Below, piece after piece: positions 8,875-17,459 of a DNA stretch of 56,724 nt. A program made the translations under genes and the position numbers. Source of the stretch: an uncultured Telmatospirillum sp. (GTDB taxonomy: Bacteria > Pseudomonadota > Alphaproteobacteria > Rhodospirillales > Magnetospirillaceae); NCBI GenBank assembly GCA_903858635.1, contig CAIOJO010000324.1:1-56724 (forward strand). The letters are read 5' to 3'. Under the pieces are notes generated by a model. That model did not search any database. It was not told the DNA's origin and saw nothing but the letters and a program-made list of their open reading frames with translations. Every line of letters starts with the position of its first letter. Position 1 is the first letter of the stretch.

Positions 8875-10365
8875 CTAAGTCCAGACTTTGCCCGGCTGTG
8901 CCGCCCGGGGCGAGCGGCCGTTCGCCCTAGCCCGCAAGTCGCGCCATACCGCCGGCAGACAATCGAGCAGATCCTCGGCGATCAGGCCCGGACCGAAGGC
9001 GGTCGCGGCGGCGCCATGCATCCAGGCGCCGGCGCAGGCCGCCTCGAAGCTTGCCATCCCTTGCGCCAGCAGGCCGCCGATCAGCCCGGCCAGGACGTCG
9101 CCGGTGCCACCGGTGGCCAGCCAGGGCGGCGCATCGACGGTCACCGCGGCCCGCCCATCCGGCGCCGCGATGGTGGTGTCGGGCCCTTTCAGCAGGACCA
9201 CGGCACCGCACTCCGCCGCCGCCTGACGAGCCCGGGTCAGCCGATCGCCGGTGTGGCGGAACAGCCGCCCATATTCGCCGTCATGCGGCGTCAGCACCGC
9301 CGTCCCACCGCCCCGCCAAAGGCCGGGTGGATCTTCGGCGAAGCTGGTCAAGGCATCGGCGTCGATAACGCAGGCCTTGCCCGCCGCCAGCGCGGACAGG
9401 ACCAACCGCCTGGTCGGCTCGCCCACGCCCAGGCCGGGACCGAGCACCAGGGCATTTCTTCGGCGGTCGGCCAGCATCTCGTCCCAACCGGCCAGGGACT
9501 GCACGATGGTGCCCGGCTCGGCGCCGCGGTAGACCGGCAGCGCCGCCTCGGCGGCGATGATGGTGGTCAGCCCGGCTCCGGCCCGCCGGCCGGCCATGGC
9601 GGCAAGCCGCGCCGCGCCGGTCATGGCGACGCCGCCCGCCACCACCAGATGCCCACGATCGTATTTGTGGCCATCGGGGCGCGGCCAGGGCAGCCGGTCG
9701 GCCCATAGACCGGGTTGGTTGACGAAGGTTTTGGGGCCGATAGGACCGAGCACGGCCTCGGGAATGCCGATGTCGCCGACCACCGTCTCACCGCATAGCA
9801 GCCTTCCTGGCAACAGGACATGGCCCGGCTTGCGGCGAAAGAAGGTGACCGTCAGGCAGGCCTGCGGCGCCACGCCGCAGACTTGACCGCTGTCGCCGTC
9901 GACGCCGCTGGGGACGTCGATGGCGACCACCTCGAGGCGGCGCCGATTGATCTCTTCGATGACGCTCTCTGCGGCGCCGTCGATGGGCCGGGCCAGGCCG
10001 GCGCCGAACATCGCGTCGACCACCAGCGGCTGTCCGCTCAGCCCGGCCACCGATAGCGCCTCGACCGGACCGGACCAGCGGGCGGCCATGATGGCGGCAT
10101 CGCCCCGCAGCCGCGCCACCTCGCCCAGCAGGGCCAGCCGCACCGGCCACCCCCAGCCCGCCAGCAGCCGGGCCACCACGAAGCCATCGCCCCCGTTGTT
10201 GCCCGGCCCGCACAGCACCACCACCGGCCGCGCCGGAAACCGCTGGCGGATCAGGCGGGCCACCTGCCAGCCGGCCGCCTCCATCAGGGCTTCGCCGGCC
10301 ACCCCGCCGGCCATGGCGGCAGCATCGGCGGCATACATTTCCCGGGTAGACAGCAGGCAGGTCAC
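8875..10365 (-). CDS. nnr: Bifunctional NAD(P)HX epimerase / ADP-dependent NAD(P)HX dehydratase
   Basis: Repairs hydrated NADH and NADPH. The N-terminal YjeF_N epimerase domain (about 1-210) contains GPGNNGGDGFVVAR. The C-terminal ribokinase-like dehydratase domain (about 225-490) contains the nucleotide loop ATGGTGDVLAG and HDGEYGRLF. The length of 496 residues fits the fused bacterial form. The start is GTG at 10365, because GGAGG lies 5 nt upstream. An in-frame ATG at 10392 has no good ribosome site and would add nine unlike residues. The gene diverges from the D-amino acid dehydrogenase gene across 155 nt, which must hold both promoters. Confidence 0.94.
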   Translation of the reverse strand: MTCLLSTREMYAADAAAMAGGVAGEALMEAAGWQVARLIRQRFPARPVVVLCGPGNNGGDGFVVARLLAGWGWPVRLALLGEVARLRGDAAIMAARWSGPVEALSVAGLSGQPLVVDAMFGAGLARPIDGAAESVIEEINRRRLEVVAIDVPSGVDGDSGQVCGVAPQACLTVTFFRRKPGHVLLPGRLLCGETVVGDIGIPEAVLGPIGPKTFVNQPGLWADRLPWPRPDGHKYDRGHLVVAGGVAMTGAARLAAMAGRRAGAGLTTIIAAEAALPVYRGAEPGTIVQSLAGWDEMLADRRRNALVLGPGLGVGEPTRRLVLSALAAGKACVIDADALTSFAEDPPGLWRGGGTAVLTPHDGEYGRLFRHTGDRLTRARQAAAECGAVVLLKGPDTTIAAPDGRAAVTVDAPPWLATGGTGDVLAGLIGGLLAQGMASFEAACAGAWMHGAAATAFGPGLIAEDLLDCLPAVWRDLRARANGRSPRAAQPGKVWT

Positions 10366-10520
10366 ATCAGCCTCCGACGCGCGCTCCCTCATTAGGGTAA
10401 TGGCTGTCCGGCGGTTGGCAACCCCCACGCGTCGCCGCGGCCGGTACGCGGTCTGGTCGGCCCGCGCCGGGCGCGCTATAAAGGTGCCCTTTCCTGCCGC
10501 CGCTACGGAGTACACGCAAA

Positions 10521-11783
10521 GTGAAGGTCTTGGTCATGGGCGCCGGTGTGGTCGGCGTGGCAACGGCTTGGTACCTGGCGAAGGCCGGCCACCAGGTGGC
10601 CGTGGTCGACCGCCAGCCGGGGGCCGGGCTGGAGACCAGCTTTGCCAATGGCGGCCAGGTCTCGCCCTGCCACGCCGAGCCTTGGGCCAATCCGTCGACG
10701 CCGCTGAAAGCGTTGAAATGGCTGGGTCGCGAAGACGCCCCGCTGATCTTCCGGTGGCGCCGCTGGGATCCCCTGCTCTGGGCCTGGAGCGCCCGTTTCC
10801 TGCTCAATTGTACCGCCGCGCGGGCGCGGCGCAATATCGATCGGACCTTGCGGATCGCCGTCTATTCGCGCAGCTGCCTGCGCCAGCTGCGCCAGGAAAC
10901 CGGCATCGAATACGATCAGAAGACGCTGGGCATCCTGCATGTCTATCGCGACCCCCGGGAATACGCCCATGCGGTGGCGGCATCCGAACTGATGAGCAAG
11001 CTGGGGCTGGAGCGCCTGGTCAAGACGCCGGCCGAAGCCGAGGCCATCGAACCCGCCCTGGCCGCGGTGCGCCCGCAGCTGGCCGGCGCCATCTTCACCC
11101 CGGACGACGAATCGGGCGATGCGCATCTGTTCACCCAACGCCTGGCCGCCCTATGCGCCGAGCGCGGCGTCACCTTCCATTATGATACCCAAATCCACGG
11201 TCTGGAGTGGGATGCCGGGCGCCTCACCGGCCTGGCCACCAGCGGCGGCAGCCTGAAGGCCGACGCCTTCGTGATGGCTCTCGGCAGTTGGAGCCCGCGT
11301 CTGGCCCGCCAGGTCGGGGTGTCCCTGCCGATCTATCCGGCCAAGGGCTATTCGGCCACGCTGGTGGTCGGCGACGACAGCCGGGCCCCCTCGGTCAGCA
11401 TCACCGATGACGAGCATAAGATGGTCTACAGCCGTCTCGGCAATCGCCTGCGCTGCGCCGGCACCGCCGAACTGGCCGGGTGGAACAGCGAGCTGACCGC
11501 GGCCCGGACGCGGGCCCTGGTCGGCCATGCCCAGGCCCTGTTCCCGGGGGCCGGCGACTACGCCGCCGCCGAGCTGTGGACCGGTCTGCGCCCGGCCACC
11601 CCCGATTCGGTTCCCATCCTCGGCCGCACGCCGGTGCCCAACCTGTTCCTCAATACCGGACATGGCACCCTGGGCTGGACCATGGGCTGCGGCTCGGGAC
11701 GGATTCTCGCCGACATCATTTCCGGGCGCCCACCGGATGTCGACCTGTCGGGGCTGGGGATGGACCGTTTCGGGCGTCCCTGA
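10521..11783 (+). CDS. dadA: D-amino acid dehydrogenase (DadA-like FAD oxidoreductase)
   Basis: Membrane-associated flavoenzyme that oxidises D-amino acids to 2-oxoacids and passes electrons to the respiratory chain. The 420-residue protein begins with the FAD dinucleotide fold (VLVMGAGVVGVATAWYLAKAG), has the DadA-type ETSFANGGQVSPCHAEPWANP segment, shown here only in part, and ends with the FAD-closing motif NTGHGTLGWTMGCGSG. The start is GTG at 10521, with CGGAG 11 nt upstream. DadA usually pairs with alanine racemase DadX, but none is adjacent. It converges on a response regulator with only 15 nt between the stops. Confidence 0.9.
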   Translation: MKVLVMGAGVVGVATAWYLAKAGHQVAVVDRQPGAGLETSFANGGQVSPCHAEPWANPSTPLKALKWLGREDAPLIFRWRRWDPLLWAWSARFLLNCTAARARRNIDRTLRIAVYSRSCLRQLRQETGIEYDQKTLGILHVYRDPREYAHAVAASELMSKLGLERLVKTPAEAEAIEPALAAVRPQLAGAIFTPDDESGDAHLFTQRLAALCAERGVTFHYDTQIHGLEWDAGRLTGLATSGGSLKADAFVMALGSWSPRLARQVGVSLPIYPAKGYSATLVVGDDSRAPSVSITDDEHKMVYSRLGNRLRCAGTAELAGWNSELTAARTRALVGHAQALFPGAGDYAAAELWTGLRPATPDSVPILGRTPVPNLFLNTGHGTLGWTMGCGSGRILADIISGRPPDVDLSGLGMDRFGRP

Positions 11784-11798
11784 GGGATCAGACGCCGG

Positions 11799-12263
11799 TC
11801 AGGCCTGGCCGGGTTTGGGCAGGATCGGCAGGATCAGCTCGCCGTCCTCTTTCCACTGCATCGGCTGCAACAGCAGCCGTTCCACCCGGTCGCCCAACGC
11901 CTGAGCCGAGAACGGCTTCGGCAGGACCCCGTGGAAGCCGGCATCGAGCGCCTTGCGCAGGATGCCGACACCGCCGTCACCGGGCATCAGCAGCGCGGTG
12001 GCATAGCGGCTGGGGTGATCGGCCGTGCTGCGCAGGCTGCGCAGCAGCAGGAAGCCATCCATCGGCTGCATATCGTCGTCCACCAGCAGCAGGTCGAAGG
12101 TCAGCCGCTCGGCTTCGGCCAGATGGAGAAGAGCAGACCCGTCGGCGGCTTCGTGCACCTGGGTGGCACCGAAAGACAGGCACATGGCGCGCACGACACG
12201 TCGCCAATCGGCACTGTCGTCGACGATGGCGATGACGGTATGACGCCACGAAATCTTGCTCAC
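11799..12263 (-). CDS. Single-domain response regulator (CheY-like)
   Basis: A stand-alone receiver of 154 residues with no output domain. The acidic pocket (IVDDSADW), the phospho-acceptor Asp in LLLVDDDMQPMDG, and the conserved Lys in VLPKPFS are all present, so phosphorylation is plausible. A C-terminal tail of about 25 residues (WKEDGELILPILPKPGQA) follows the fold and may mediate partner binding. The start is GTG at 12263; the ribosome site is weak (GGAG 11 nt upstream). No kinase lies nearby. It shares the 182-nt divergent region with the ParA-like gene. Partner and output unknown. Confidence 0.9.
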   Translation of the reverse strand: MSKISWRHTVIAIVDDSADWRRVVRAMCLSFGATQVHEAADGSALLHLAEAERLTFDLLLVDDDMQPMDGFLLLRSLRSTADHPSRYATALLMPGDGGVGILRKALDAGFHGVLPKPFSAQALGDRVERLLLQPMQWKEDGELILPILPKPGQA

Positions 12264-12445
12264 GGCAGGGCAAACTCCAAGGACGGAACGGGAGCTCTAT
12301 CAGGCCCGGGGGCGACGGGCAACCCCGTTTCCGACGATGGCCCGGAATGCCGCCTCGGACCCTGTCGGCGGCTCGCCTATCCCTTGCAAAATCATCGTGA
12401 TAAGTTCAGCCTTGGCGAGCCACGAAGGCAAACGGAGGGCGGAGC

Positions 12446-13102
12446 ATGGCGGCCAAGGTAGTGGCAATCGCACAGCAGAAAGGCGGAGCCGGCAAGACCA
12501 CCATCGCCATCCAGCTGGGTGTGGCCTGGGCGCGGCAAGGCCTGCGCGTCGCCTTGCTCGATGTCGATCCGCAGGGGTCGCTGGCGGCATGGTTCGCGCT
12601 GCGCCGCGAGGCGGCCGGCGACGGCGCCCTGCACGCCTCGGAAGTGCAGGGATGGAAACTGGCAACCGAAATCGACCGCCTGACCGGCGACTATGACCTG
12701 CTGCTCATCGACACTCCGCCGCATGCCGAAACCGACGCCCGAGTGGCGGTGCGGGCCGCCTCGTTGATTCTGGTACCGCTGCAGCCGAGCCCGATGGACC
12801 TGTGGGCGACCAAACCGACCCTCACCCTGGCCCTGCGCGAGAAAAGCCGCTCGCTGCTGGTGCTGAACCGGGTTCCGTCGCGGGGCAAACTGGCCGAGAT
12901 CATTCGCGACAAGATCAGTGCCGAAGGACTGCCGCTGGCGACCCAGACGCTGGGCAACCGCAGTGCCTTCGCCTCCAGCATGCTGGATGGCAAAGGCGTC
13001 GTCGAATCTCATCCGCGGAGCGCCGCCGCCGAGGAAGTCCTCGCCTTGGCGCGCGAGGTCGGCGGCCTGATCCAACTGACCGGACGGAGGGCCGCCGAAT
13101 GA
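12446..13102 (+). CDS. ParA/MinD-family ATPase
   Basis: Deviant-Walker P-loop ATPase of 218 residues. Walker A is KGGAGKTT near residue 12, followed by LLDVDPQGSLAAWF and the switch II region LLLIDTPPHAET. ParA family members position plasmids, chromosomes or large protein complexes by ATP-dependent surface binding. There is no adjacent ParB gene or parS-like repeat, which makes an orphan ParA for cargo such as chemoreceptors, storage granules or other complexes more likely than partitioning. The ATG at 12446 follows a GGAG-rich site. It overlaps the next gene by the ATGA junction, so the two are translationally coupled. Confidence 0.9.
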   Translation: MAAKVVAIAQQKGGAGKTTIAIQLGVAWARQGLRVALLDVDPQGSLAAWFALRREAAGDGALHASEVQGWKLATEIDRLTGDYDLLLIDTPPHAETDARVAVRAASLILVPLQPSPMDLWATKPTLTLALREKSRSLLVLNRVPSRGKLAEIIRDKISAEGLPLATQTLGNRSAFASSMLDGKGVVESHPRSAAAEEVLALAREVGGLIQLTGRRAAE

Positions 13103-13560
13103 TCCCGCTGGCGCTGGCATTTCACACCATGGCGGCCATCATCTGGGTCGGCGGCATGGTGTTCACCCTGTGGTTCCTGCGTCCGGCCCTCGCCGCGGCA
13201 CCCAAGCCGACCGCACTGGGGATCTGGCGCGCCGTGCTGGGGCGTTTCTTCACCGCCGTTTGGGCCTCCATCGCCGTGCTTTTGGGCACCGGCTATGGTG
13301 TCGTCTTCTTCGGCTATGACGGATTCGCCGCGGTCGGCATCCATGTCCACATCATGCAGGCGACCGGATTGACCATGGTGGCGCTGTTCGCCCTGATGTG
13401 GGCCAAACCCTGGCAGGATTTCCGCCGGGCCGTCGCGGCGGGCCAGCCGGAGGCAGCGGCCAAGGCGATGAAGCAAATCCGCCTGGTGGTGATGATCAAC
13501 ATGCCGCTTGGCCTGTTCACCGCGGCGATCGGTGCCACCGGCGGCTTCTGGGCCTATTGA
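13099..13560 (+). CDS. CopD-family four-helix membrane protein
   Basis: A 153-residue integral membrane protein with four predicted helices (about 5-25, 45-70, 80-100 and 130-150). The first helix contains FHTMAAIIWVGGM, with the conserved His typical of CopD and related heme- or copper-associated membrane proteins, and helix 3 has HVHIMQATG. Its start codon overlaps the stop of the ParA-like gene (ATGA), so both are made from one message. Function not known; heme or copper ligation by the conserved histidines is inference from the family. Confidence 0.85.
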   Translation: MIPLALAFHTMAAIIWVGGMVFTLWFLRPALAAAPKPTALGIWRAVLGRFFTAVWASIAVLLGTGYGVVFFGYDGFAAVGIHVHIMQATGLTMVALFALMWAKPWQDFRRAVAAGQPEAAAKAMKQIRLVVMINMPLGLFTAAIGATGGFWAY

Positions 13561-13613
13561 CGCCACCGGAACGAGGCGTCAGCCTCCGACTGCCGCGTTG
13601 AAACAATTGATTT

Positions 13614-13677
13614 TCAGTAGGGTGGGCGTCCCCGCCCGCCACCGCCGCGCAGCGGCGGATGCGGGCGCCCGGCGCCT
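13614..13677. repeat. GC-rich palindromic block, possible diverged copy of the dispersed repeat
   Basis: The stretch TTTTCAGTAGGGTGGGCG followed by nested GC-rich palindromes (CCGCCGC/GCGGCGG and GCGGGCGCCCG-type) resembles in layout the 80-97 nt repeat found at 18675, 24784 and 53503, which also carries TTTTCAGT at one edge. The match is loose. It may instead act as a terminator region between two converging genes. Confidence 0.3.
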
Positions 13678-13697
13678 GAGGGACAACTAAGAAAGAA

Positions 13698-14132
13698 TCA
13701 CGCCGGCTGTTCGGCGTGTTGGCGATCGGCTTCGGCCAGGGTGACGTCTTGGCTGGTGACCCGTCCGATGCGGCCGAGCAAGGCTTTGGCATTGAACGGC
13801 TTGACCAGGAACTCGTTGGCGCCGGCCTTCTTCGCCTCGTCCAGACGCCACAGTTCGGAATAGCCGGTCATGATGATGATGGCCGGCCGTTTGTCCCCCT
13901 GGTCGGTCTGCTCCCGGACCAGGCGGGTGAAGGCGATGCCGTCCAGCCCGCCCATCACGTAGTCCACCAGCAGCAGGTCCGGCTTCCATGCCCGCATCAG
14001 CTCGAGGGCCTCGTACCCGTCGGCCGCCGCCCGCAATTCGGTGAAGCCGACGCCACGCAGGATGAGATCCACCAGACGCCGCATATGGGGGTCGTCATCG
14101 ACCACCAGGATCCGCAGGTTGATCAGGGTCAT
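13698..14132 (-). CDS. Single-domain response regulator (CheY-like)
   Basis: Receiver-only protein of 144 residues. The acidic pair is in VVDDDPHMRRLVD, the phospho-acceptor Asp in LLLVDYVMGGLDG, and the Lys in FLVKPFNAKALL. An intact switch residue lies in IIIMTGYSE. The ATG at 14132 was chosen because it starts the conserved fold and has GGAGGGG upstream; the open frame extends 29 codons further without similarity. It differs in sequence from the other single receiver in this window. Proteins of this class act as phosphate shuttles or control flagellar or stress partners. No cognate kinase is adjacent. Confidence 0.9.
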   Translation of the reverse strand: MTLINLRILVVDDDPHMRRLVDLILRGVGFTELRAAADGYEALELMRAWKPDLLLVDYVMGGLDGIAFTRLVREQTDQGDKRPAIIIMTGYSELWRLDEAKKAGANEFLVKPFNAKALLGRIGRVTSQDVTLAEADRQHAEQPA

Positions 14133-14290
14133 TGGCTTGCCCCTCCGCCCCGTTCCCATGAGGACATCCTGCCCTCGCCACCTTTGTCGGCCATGGGGAG
14201 CGTCGTCGAATGCCCCCATATCGTGGCAAAGCTATAGCAGATCGGGCCCGGCGGCGTCACCAGTGTTGGAAAAGAATTCCAAGTCTGTAT

Positions 14291-14313
14291 TTGCGGGTTA
14301 TTTTAACTCGCAA
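14291..14313. promoter_or_regulatory. 23-bp imperfect dyad, possible operator
   Basis: TTGCG at 14291-14295 and CGCAA at 14309-14313 flank GTTA and TAAC around a short T-rich centre. It lies in the roughly 300-nt region between two divergent genes, about 120 nt upstream of the Nudix gene, and is much more AT-rich than its surroundings. The rest of that region shows no gene. Confidence 0.35.
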
Positions 14314-14431
14314 GGCAGCATCTGGTTCGGCTGCCCGGACTGGAGGGAGACAGCCCTGACCCGGGGAGCAGCTTGCCAGCCCGCCGAACGCGGGATAGAA
14401 CGGCCCCGGTTGTTTGGAAAGGTGCCGGTGA

Positions 14432-15037
14432 ATGCGCGACGATGTCGAGATCATCGAGAAGACGACCCCGTTCCGGGGGTATTTTCACCTTGACTGCTAT
14501 CGCCTGCGACATCGTCGGCACGACGGCGGCTGGACCGAGCCGATGAGCCGCGAGGTCTTCGAACGCGGCCATGCCGCCGGCCTGCTGCTGTACGATCCCA
14601 ATCGCGATCAGGTCGGCCTGATCGAGCAGTTCCGCCCCGGCGCCTTCGCCGCCGGCTGGCACCCCTGGCTGGTCGAGATCGTCGCCGGCATCATCGACGA
14701 CGGCGAGAGCGCCGAGGATGTCGCGGTCCGCGAGGCCAAGGAAGAGGCCGGTGTCGAAATCGACCTGGTGGTCCCGGTCTGCCGGTACCTGGTGAGCCCG
14801 GGCGGCAGCACGGAAACGATGCAGCTTTATTGCGGCCGGGTCGACGCCGCCAAGCTTTCCGGCATCCATGGGCTGGCCCACGAAGGCGAGGACATTCGCG
14901 TCTTCGCGGTCGACGCCCGGGAAGCCATCGGCTGGATCGACTCGGGCCGGGTCGCCAACTCGATGACGATGATCGCCCTGCAATGGCTGGCCCTGCACCA
15001 CGCCCAATTGCGCAACGACTGGCAACGGGCGGACTAG
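14432..15037 (+). CDS. Nudix hydrolase, ADP-ribose pyrophosphatase-like
   Basis: Likely hydrolyses ADP-ribose to AMP and ribose 5-phosphate. The 201-residue protein carries a complete Nudix box spanning about residues 91-113: Gly, then Glu seven residues later (GIIDDGESAED), and the REAKEEAGV core with all metal-binding Glu residues. The upstream ARRP-type segment and the proline-containing GAFAAGWHPWLVEIVAG strand fit the NudF subfamily. The ATG at 14432 follows AAAGGTG. It precedes cysteine synthase by about 105 nt on the same strand, with no evidence of coupling. Confidence 0.9.
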   Translation: MRDDVEIIEKTTPFRGYFHLDCYRLRHRRHDGGWTEPMSREVFERGHAAGLLLYDPNRDQVGLIEQFRPGAFAAGWHPWLVEIVAGIIDDGESAEDVAVREAKEEAGVEIDLVVPVCRYLVSPGGSTETMQLYCGRVDAAKLSGIHGLAHEGEDIRVFAVDAREAIGWIDSGRVANSMTMIALQWLALHHAQLRNDWQRAD

Positions 15038-15144
15038 CCTTCGGGCTTATCCGCCCTGCCGGGGGCGGCGGCGCCGCGCCGCCGACTTGATCGCCGCCGG
15101 TCCGGCCATTAGTCTCAACGAAAGCATGCATTCGCGGAGCAATC

Positions 15145-16149
15145 ATGCCGGATATTCGCCAGGGTTTTCTCGACGCCATCGGCAATACGCCTCTGATCGT
15201 GCTGAAGAAGGCGTCCGAGATGACCGGATGCACCATCCTCGGCAAGGCGGAATTCCTCAATCCGGGCGGATCGGTAAAGGATCGCGCCGCCCTGGCCATC
15301 GTTCAGGACGCCGAAGAGCGAGGAACGTTGCAGCCGGGCGGTATGATCGTCGAAGGCACGGCCGGCAACACCGGAATCGGCCTGGCCCTGGTGGGCAATG
15401 CACGGGGCTACCGCACGGTGATCGTCATGCCGGAAACGCAGAGCCAGGAAAAGAAGGACATGCTGCGCTTGTGCGGCGCCGATCTGCGCCTGGTGCCGGC
15501 GGTTCCTTACAGCAATCCGGGCAATTACGTCCGCTACTCGGAAACCCTGGCCAAAGAGCTGGCGGCCAGTGAACCCAACGGCGTGCTGTGGGCCAATCAG
15601 TTCGACAACCAAGCCAACCGGCAAGGCCATTACCGCACCACCGGACCGGAGATCTGGAACCAGACCGATGGCCGGGTCGATGCCTTCACCTGCGCCGTCG
15701 GAACCGGCGGCACACTGGCCGGCGTCGGCATGGCGTTGAAGGAACGCAACCGGGATCTGCGCATCGTGCTGGCCGATCCGATGGGCTCGGCCCTCTACAA
15801 CTGGTATGCCCATGGCGAACTGAAGGCCGAGGGCAATTCCATCACCGAAGGCATCGGGCAAGGCCGCGTCACCCATAACCTCGATGGCGCCCCCATCGAC
15901 GGTCAGGTCCAGATCACCGACGAGGAGGCCTTGCCGGTGATCTTCGACCTGCTGAAGCGGGAAGGGTTGTGCGTCGGCGGTTCGTCTGGCATCAACGTCG
16001 CGGCCGCCGTCAAGGTGGCCAAACAACTCGGGCCGGGCCATACAGTGGTCACCGTGCTATGCGACTACGGAACCCGATATCAGAGCAAACTGTTCAACCC
16101 GCAATTCCTTCGCGAGCGAAACCTGCCGGTACCGGACTGGCTGGACTGA
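15145..16149 (+). CDS. cysK: Cysteine synthase A (O-acetylserine sulfhydrylase)
   Basis: PLP enzyme making cysteine from O-acetylserine and sulfide. The 334-residue product has Lys45 in NPGGSVKDRAA as the Schiff-base lysine, the substrate loop EGTAGNTGIGLA, the PLP phosphate-binding AVGTGGTLAG and the C-terminal GGSSGINVAAA. The EGTAGN variant of the usual T-SGNT substrate loop, together with the C-terminal stretch FNPQFLRERNLP, is typical of an alphaproteobacterial group that is slightly longer than E. coli CysK. It is followed after 29 nt by a mercaptopyruvate sulfurtransferase gene, so a shared sulfur-metabolism message is likely. Confidence 0.92.
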   Translation: MPDIRQGFLDAIGNTPLIVLKKASEMTGCTILGKAEFLNPGGSVKDRAALAIVQDAEERGTLQPGGMIVEGTAGNTGIGLALVGNARGYRTVIVMPETQSQEKKDMLRLCGADLRLVPAVPYSNPGNYVRYSETLAKELAASEPNGVLWANQFDNQANRQGHYRTTGPEIWNQTDGRVDAFTCAVGTGGTLAGVGMALKERNRDLRIVLADPMGSALYNWYAHGELKAEGNSITEGIGQGRVTHNLDGAPIDGQVQITDEEALPVIFDLLKREGLCVGGSSGINVAAAVKVAKQLGPGHTVVTVLCDYGTRYQSKLFNPQFLRERNLPVPDWLD

Positions 16150-16178
16150 AGGCCGAGCAAGAGACTATAGGGGACATC

Positions 16179-17036
16179 ATGCCTTACGCCAATCCCGAGG
16201 CCCTCGTCAGCACCCAATGGCTGGCCGATCACCTTGCGGCCCCCGACGTGCGCGTCGTCGATGCCAGCTGGTACATGCCTGACAGCGGGCGCCATGCCCG
16301 CGCCGAGTACGAACGGGAGCATATTCCGGGCGCCGTCTTCTTCGACCTCGACGAGATCGCCGACAGTCAGTCGCGCTTGCCGCATATGCTGCCGGAAGCC
16401 GCTAAATTCGCCAGCAAGGTCAAGAAACTGGGCCTCGGCAACGGCAACCGGGTGGTGGTCTACGATCATCTCAGCGGCGCCCAGGCGGCAATGCGGGCGT
16501 GGTGGATGTTCCGCGTGTTCGGTCACGAGGATGTCGCCGTGCTGGACGGTGGCATGACCAAATGGCTGCGCGAAGGGCGCCCCACCGAAGACCTCCCGCC
16601 GATGCCCCGTGAACGCCATTTCATGCCGCGGGTCAATCAGCTGCTGGTCCGCCACAAGGACCAGATGAAGACGAATCTGACCACCCGGCGCGAACAGGTG
16701 GTCGATGCGCGATCGCCGGGGCGCTTCCGCGGCACCGAAAAAGAGGCCTGGCCGCACAACAAGGTCGGCCATATTCCAGGCAGCGTGAACCTGCCCTGGT
16801 CCGAATTGCTGGACCCCGAAAGCAAGACCCTCCTGCCCGCCAAAGCCTTGGCCGAGCGTTTCGTCAAGGCCGGCATCGACCCGAGCGGGCCGACGGTGGC
16901 TTCCTGCGGATCGGGTGTCACCGCCTGCGTGCTGGCCTTCGGCCTTTACCTGTTGGGCAACCGCGAGGCTGCCGTCTACGACGGTTCATGGGCCGAGTGG
17001 GGGTTGGCCGAGGACACGCCCGCCGCCACCGACTGA
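16179..17036 (+). CDS. sseA: 3-mercaptopyruvate sulfurtransferase
   Basis: Transfers sulfur from 3-mercaptopyruvate to thiols or cyanide. The 285-residue protein has two rhodanese domains (about 10-130 and 165-280). The catalytic Cys243 sits in the loop CGSGVTA, which marks mercaptopyruvate rather than thiosulfate specificity. The ATG at 16179 (MPYANPEALV) was chosen for AGGGGA just upstream and the usual family start; the open frame runs into cysK without similarity. It is 29 nt downstream of cysK, consistent with a cysteine synthesis and breakdown unit. Confidence 0.93.
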   Translation: MPYANPEALVSTQWLADHLAAPDVRVVDASWYMPDSGRHARAEYEREHIPGAVFFDLDEIADSQSRLPHMLPEAAKFASKVKKLGLGNGNRVVVYDHLSGAQAAMRAWWMFRVFGHEDVAVLDGGMTKWLREGRPTEDLPPMPRERHFMPRVNQLLVRHKDQMKTNLTTRREQVVDARSPGRFRGTEKEAWPHNKVGHIPGSVNLPWSELLDPESKTLLPAKALAERFVKAGIDPSGPTVASCGSGVTACVLAFGLYLLGNREAAVYDGSWAEWGLAEDTPAATD

Positions 17037-17068
17037 ATGGTTCCCGCTCCCTGAAGCATGATCCCTGT

Positions 17069-17091
17069 GTCATAGGGCTAGTCCCTATGAC
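17069..17091. promoter_or_regulatory. Perfect 9-bp dyad upstream of the entericidin gene
   Basis: GTCATAGGG (17069-17077) and CCCTATGAC (17083-17091) around CTAGT. It lies 33 nt after the sulfurtransferase stop and 80 nt before the entericidin start. Without a U-run it is not a convincing terminator, so an operator or promoter-proximal site for the stress-type small gene is possible. Confidence 0.4.
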
Positions 17092-17171
17092 GCGCCGGGC
17101 CGCGGTTGATGCGTCGCCCCGCCGCTCCCAAGTGAGCTGCAACGGTGGAATCACGTTCACGGAGGACTCCC

Positions 17172-17351
17172 ATGGCGAAGTTGTGGGCTCGCGCACCAGG
17201 TCAGCATCCGATTGCCGCGCCCTTGTCCATGCTGATGCTGGCGACCGTCCTCGCCGGGCTGCTGTCCGGGTGCAACACGACGGCCGGCTTCGGCGAGGAC
17301 ATGCAATCGGCGGGCAAGGGCATCGAGCATTCGGCCGACAAGAACAAGTAG
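17172..17351 (+). CDS. Entericidin A/B family small lipoprotein
   Basis: A 59-residue lipoprotein. It has a basic N-terminus (MAKLWARAPG), a hydrophobic segment, and the lipobox LLSGC, so the mature form starts at Cys. The mature part NTTAGFGEDMQSAGKGIEHS matches the entericidin pattern of a short Gly-Ala amphipathic tail. Entericidins are toxin/antidote-type lipoproteins of the cell envelope; many bacteria carry only one. The ATG at 17172 has GGAGG at the right distance; an upstream ATG at 17145 would disrupt the signal peptide. A 9-bp dyad lies upstream. Confidence 0.85.
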   Translation: MAKLWARAPGQHPIAAPLSMLMLATVLAGLLSGCNTTAGFGEDMQSAGKGIEHSADKNK

Positions 17352-17459
17352 ACGGGCCACGTTCGACGGGATGAGACGACGGGCGGGAAGCCCTTGGCAG
17401 AATATGGGCGCCGGTGCGAAGATGCCGGCCCCGATTATCTCCAGCAGGCCAAGGGCAGC

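Noticed and set aside
17352-17459. SAM-type riboswitch upstream of metC
   Set aside because: No conserved pairing or core sequence of the SAM-I or SAM-II classes could be recognised in the 108-nt leader.
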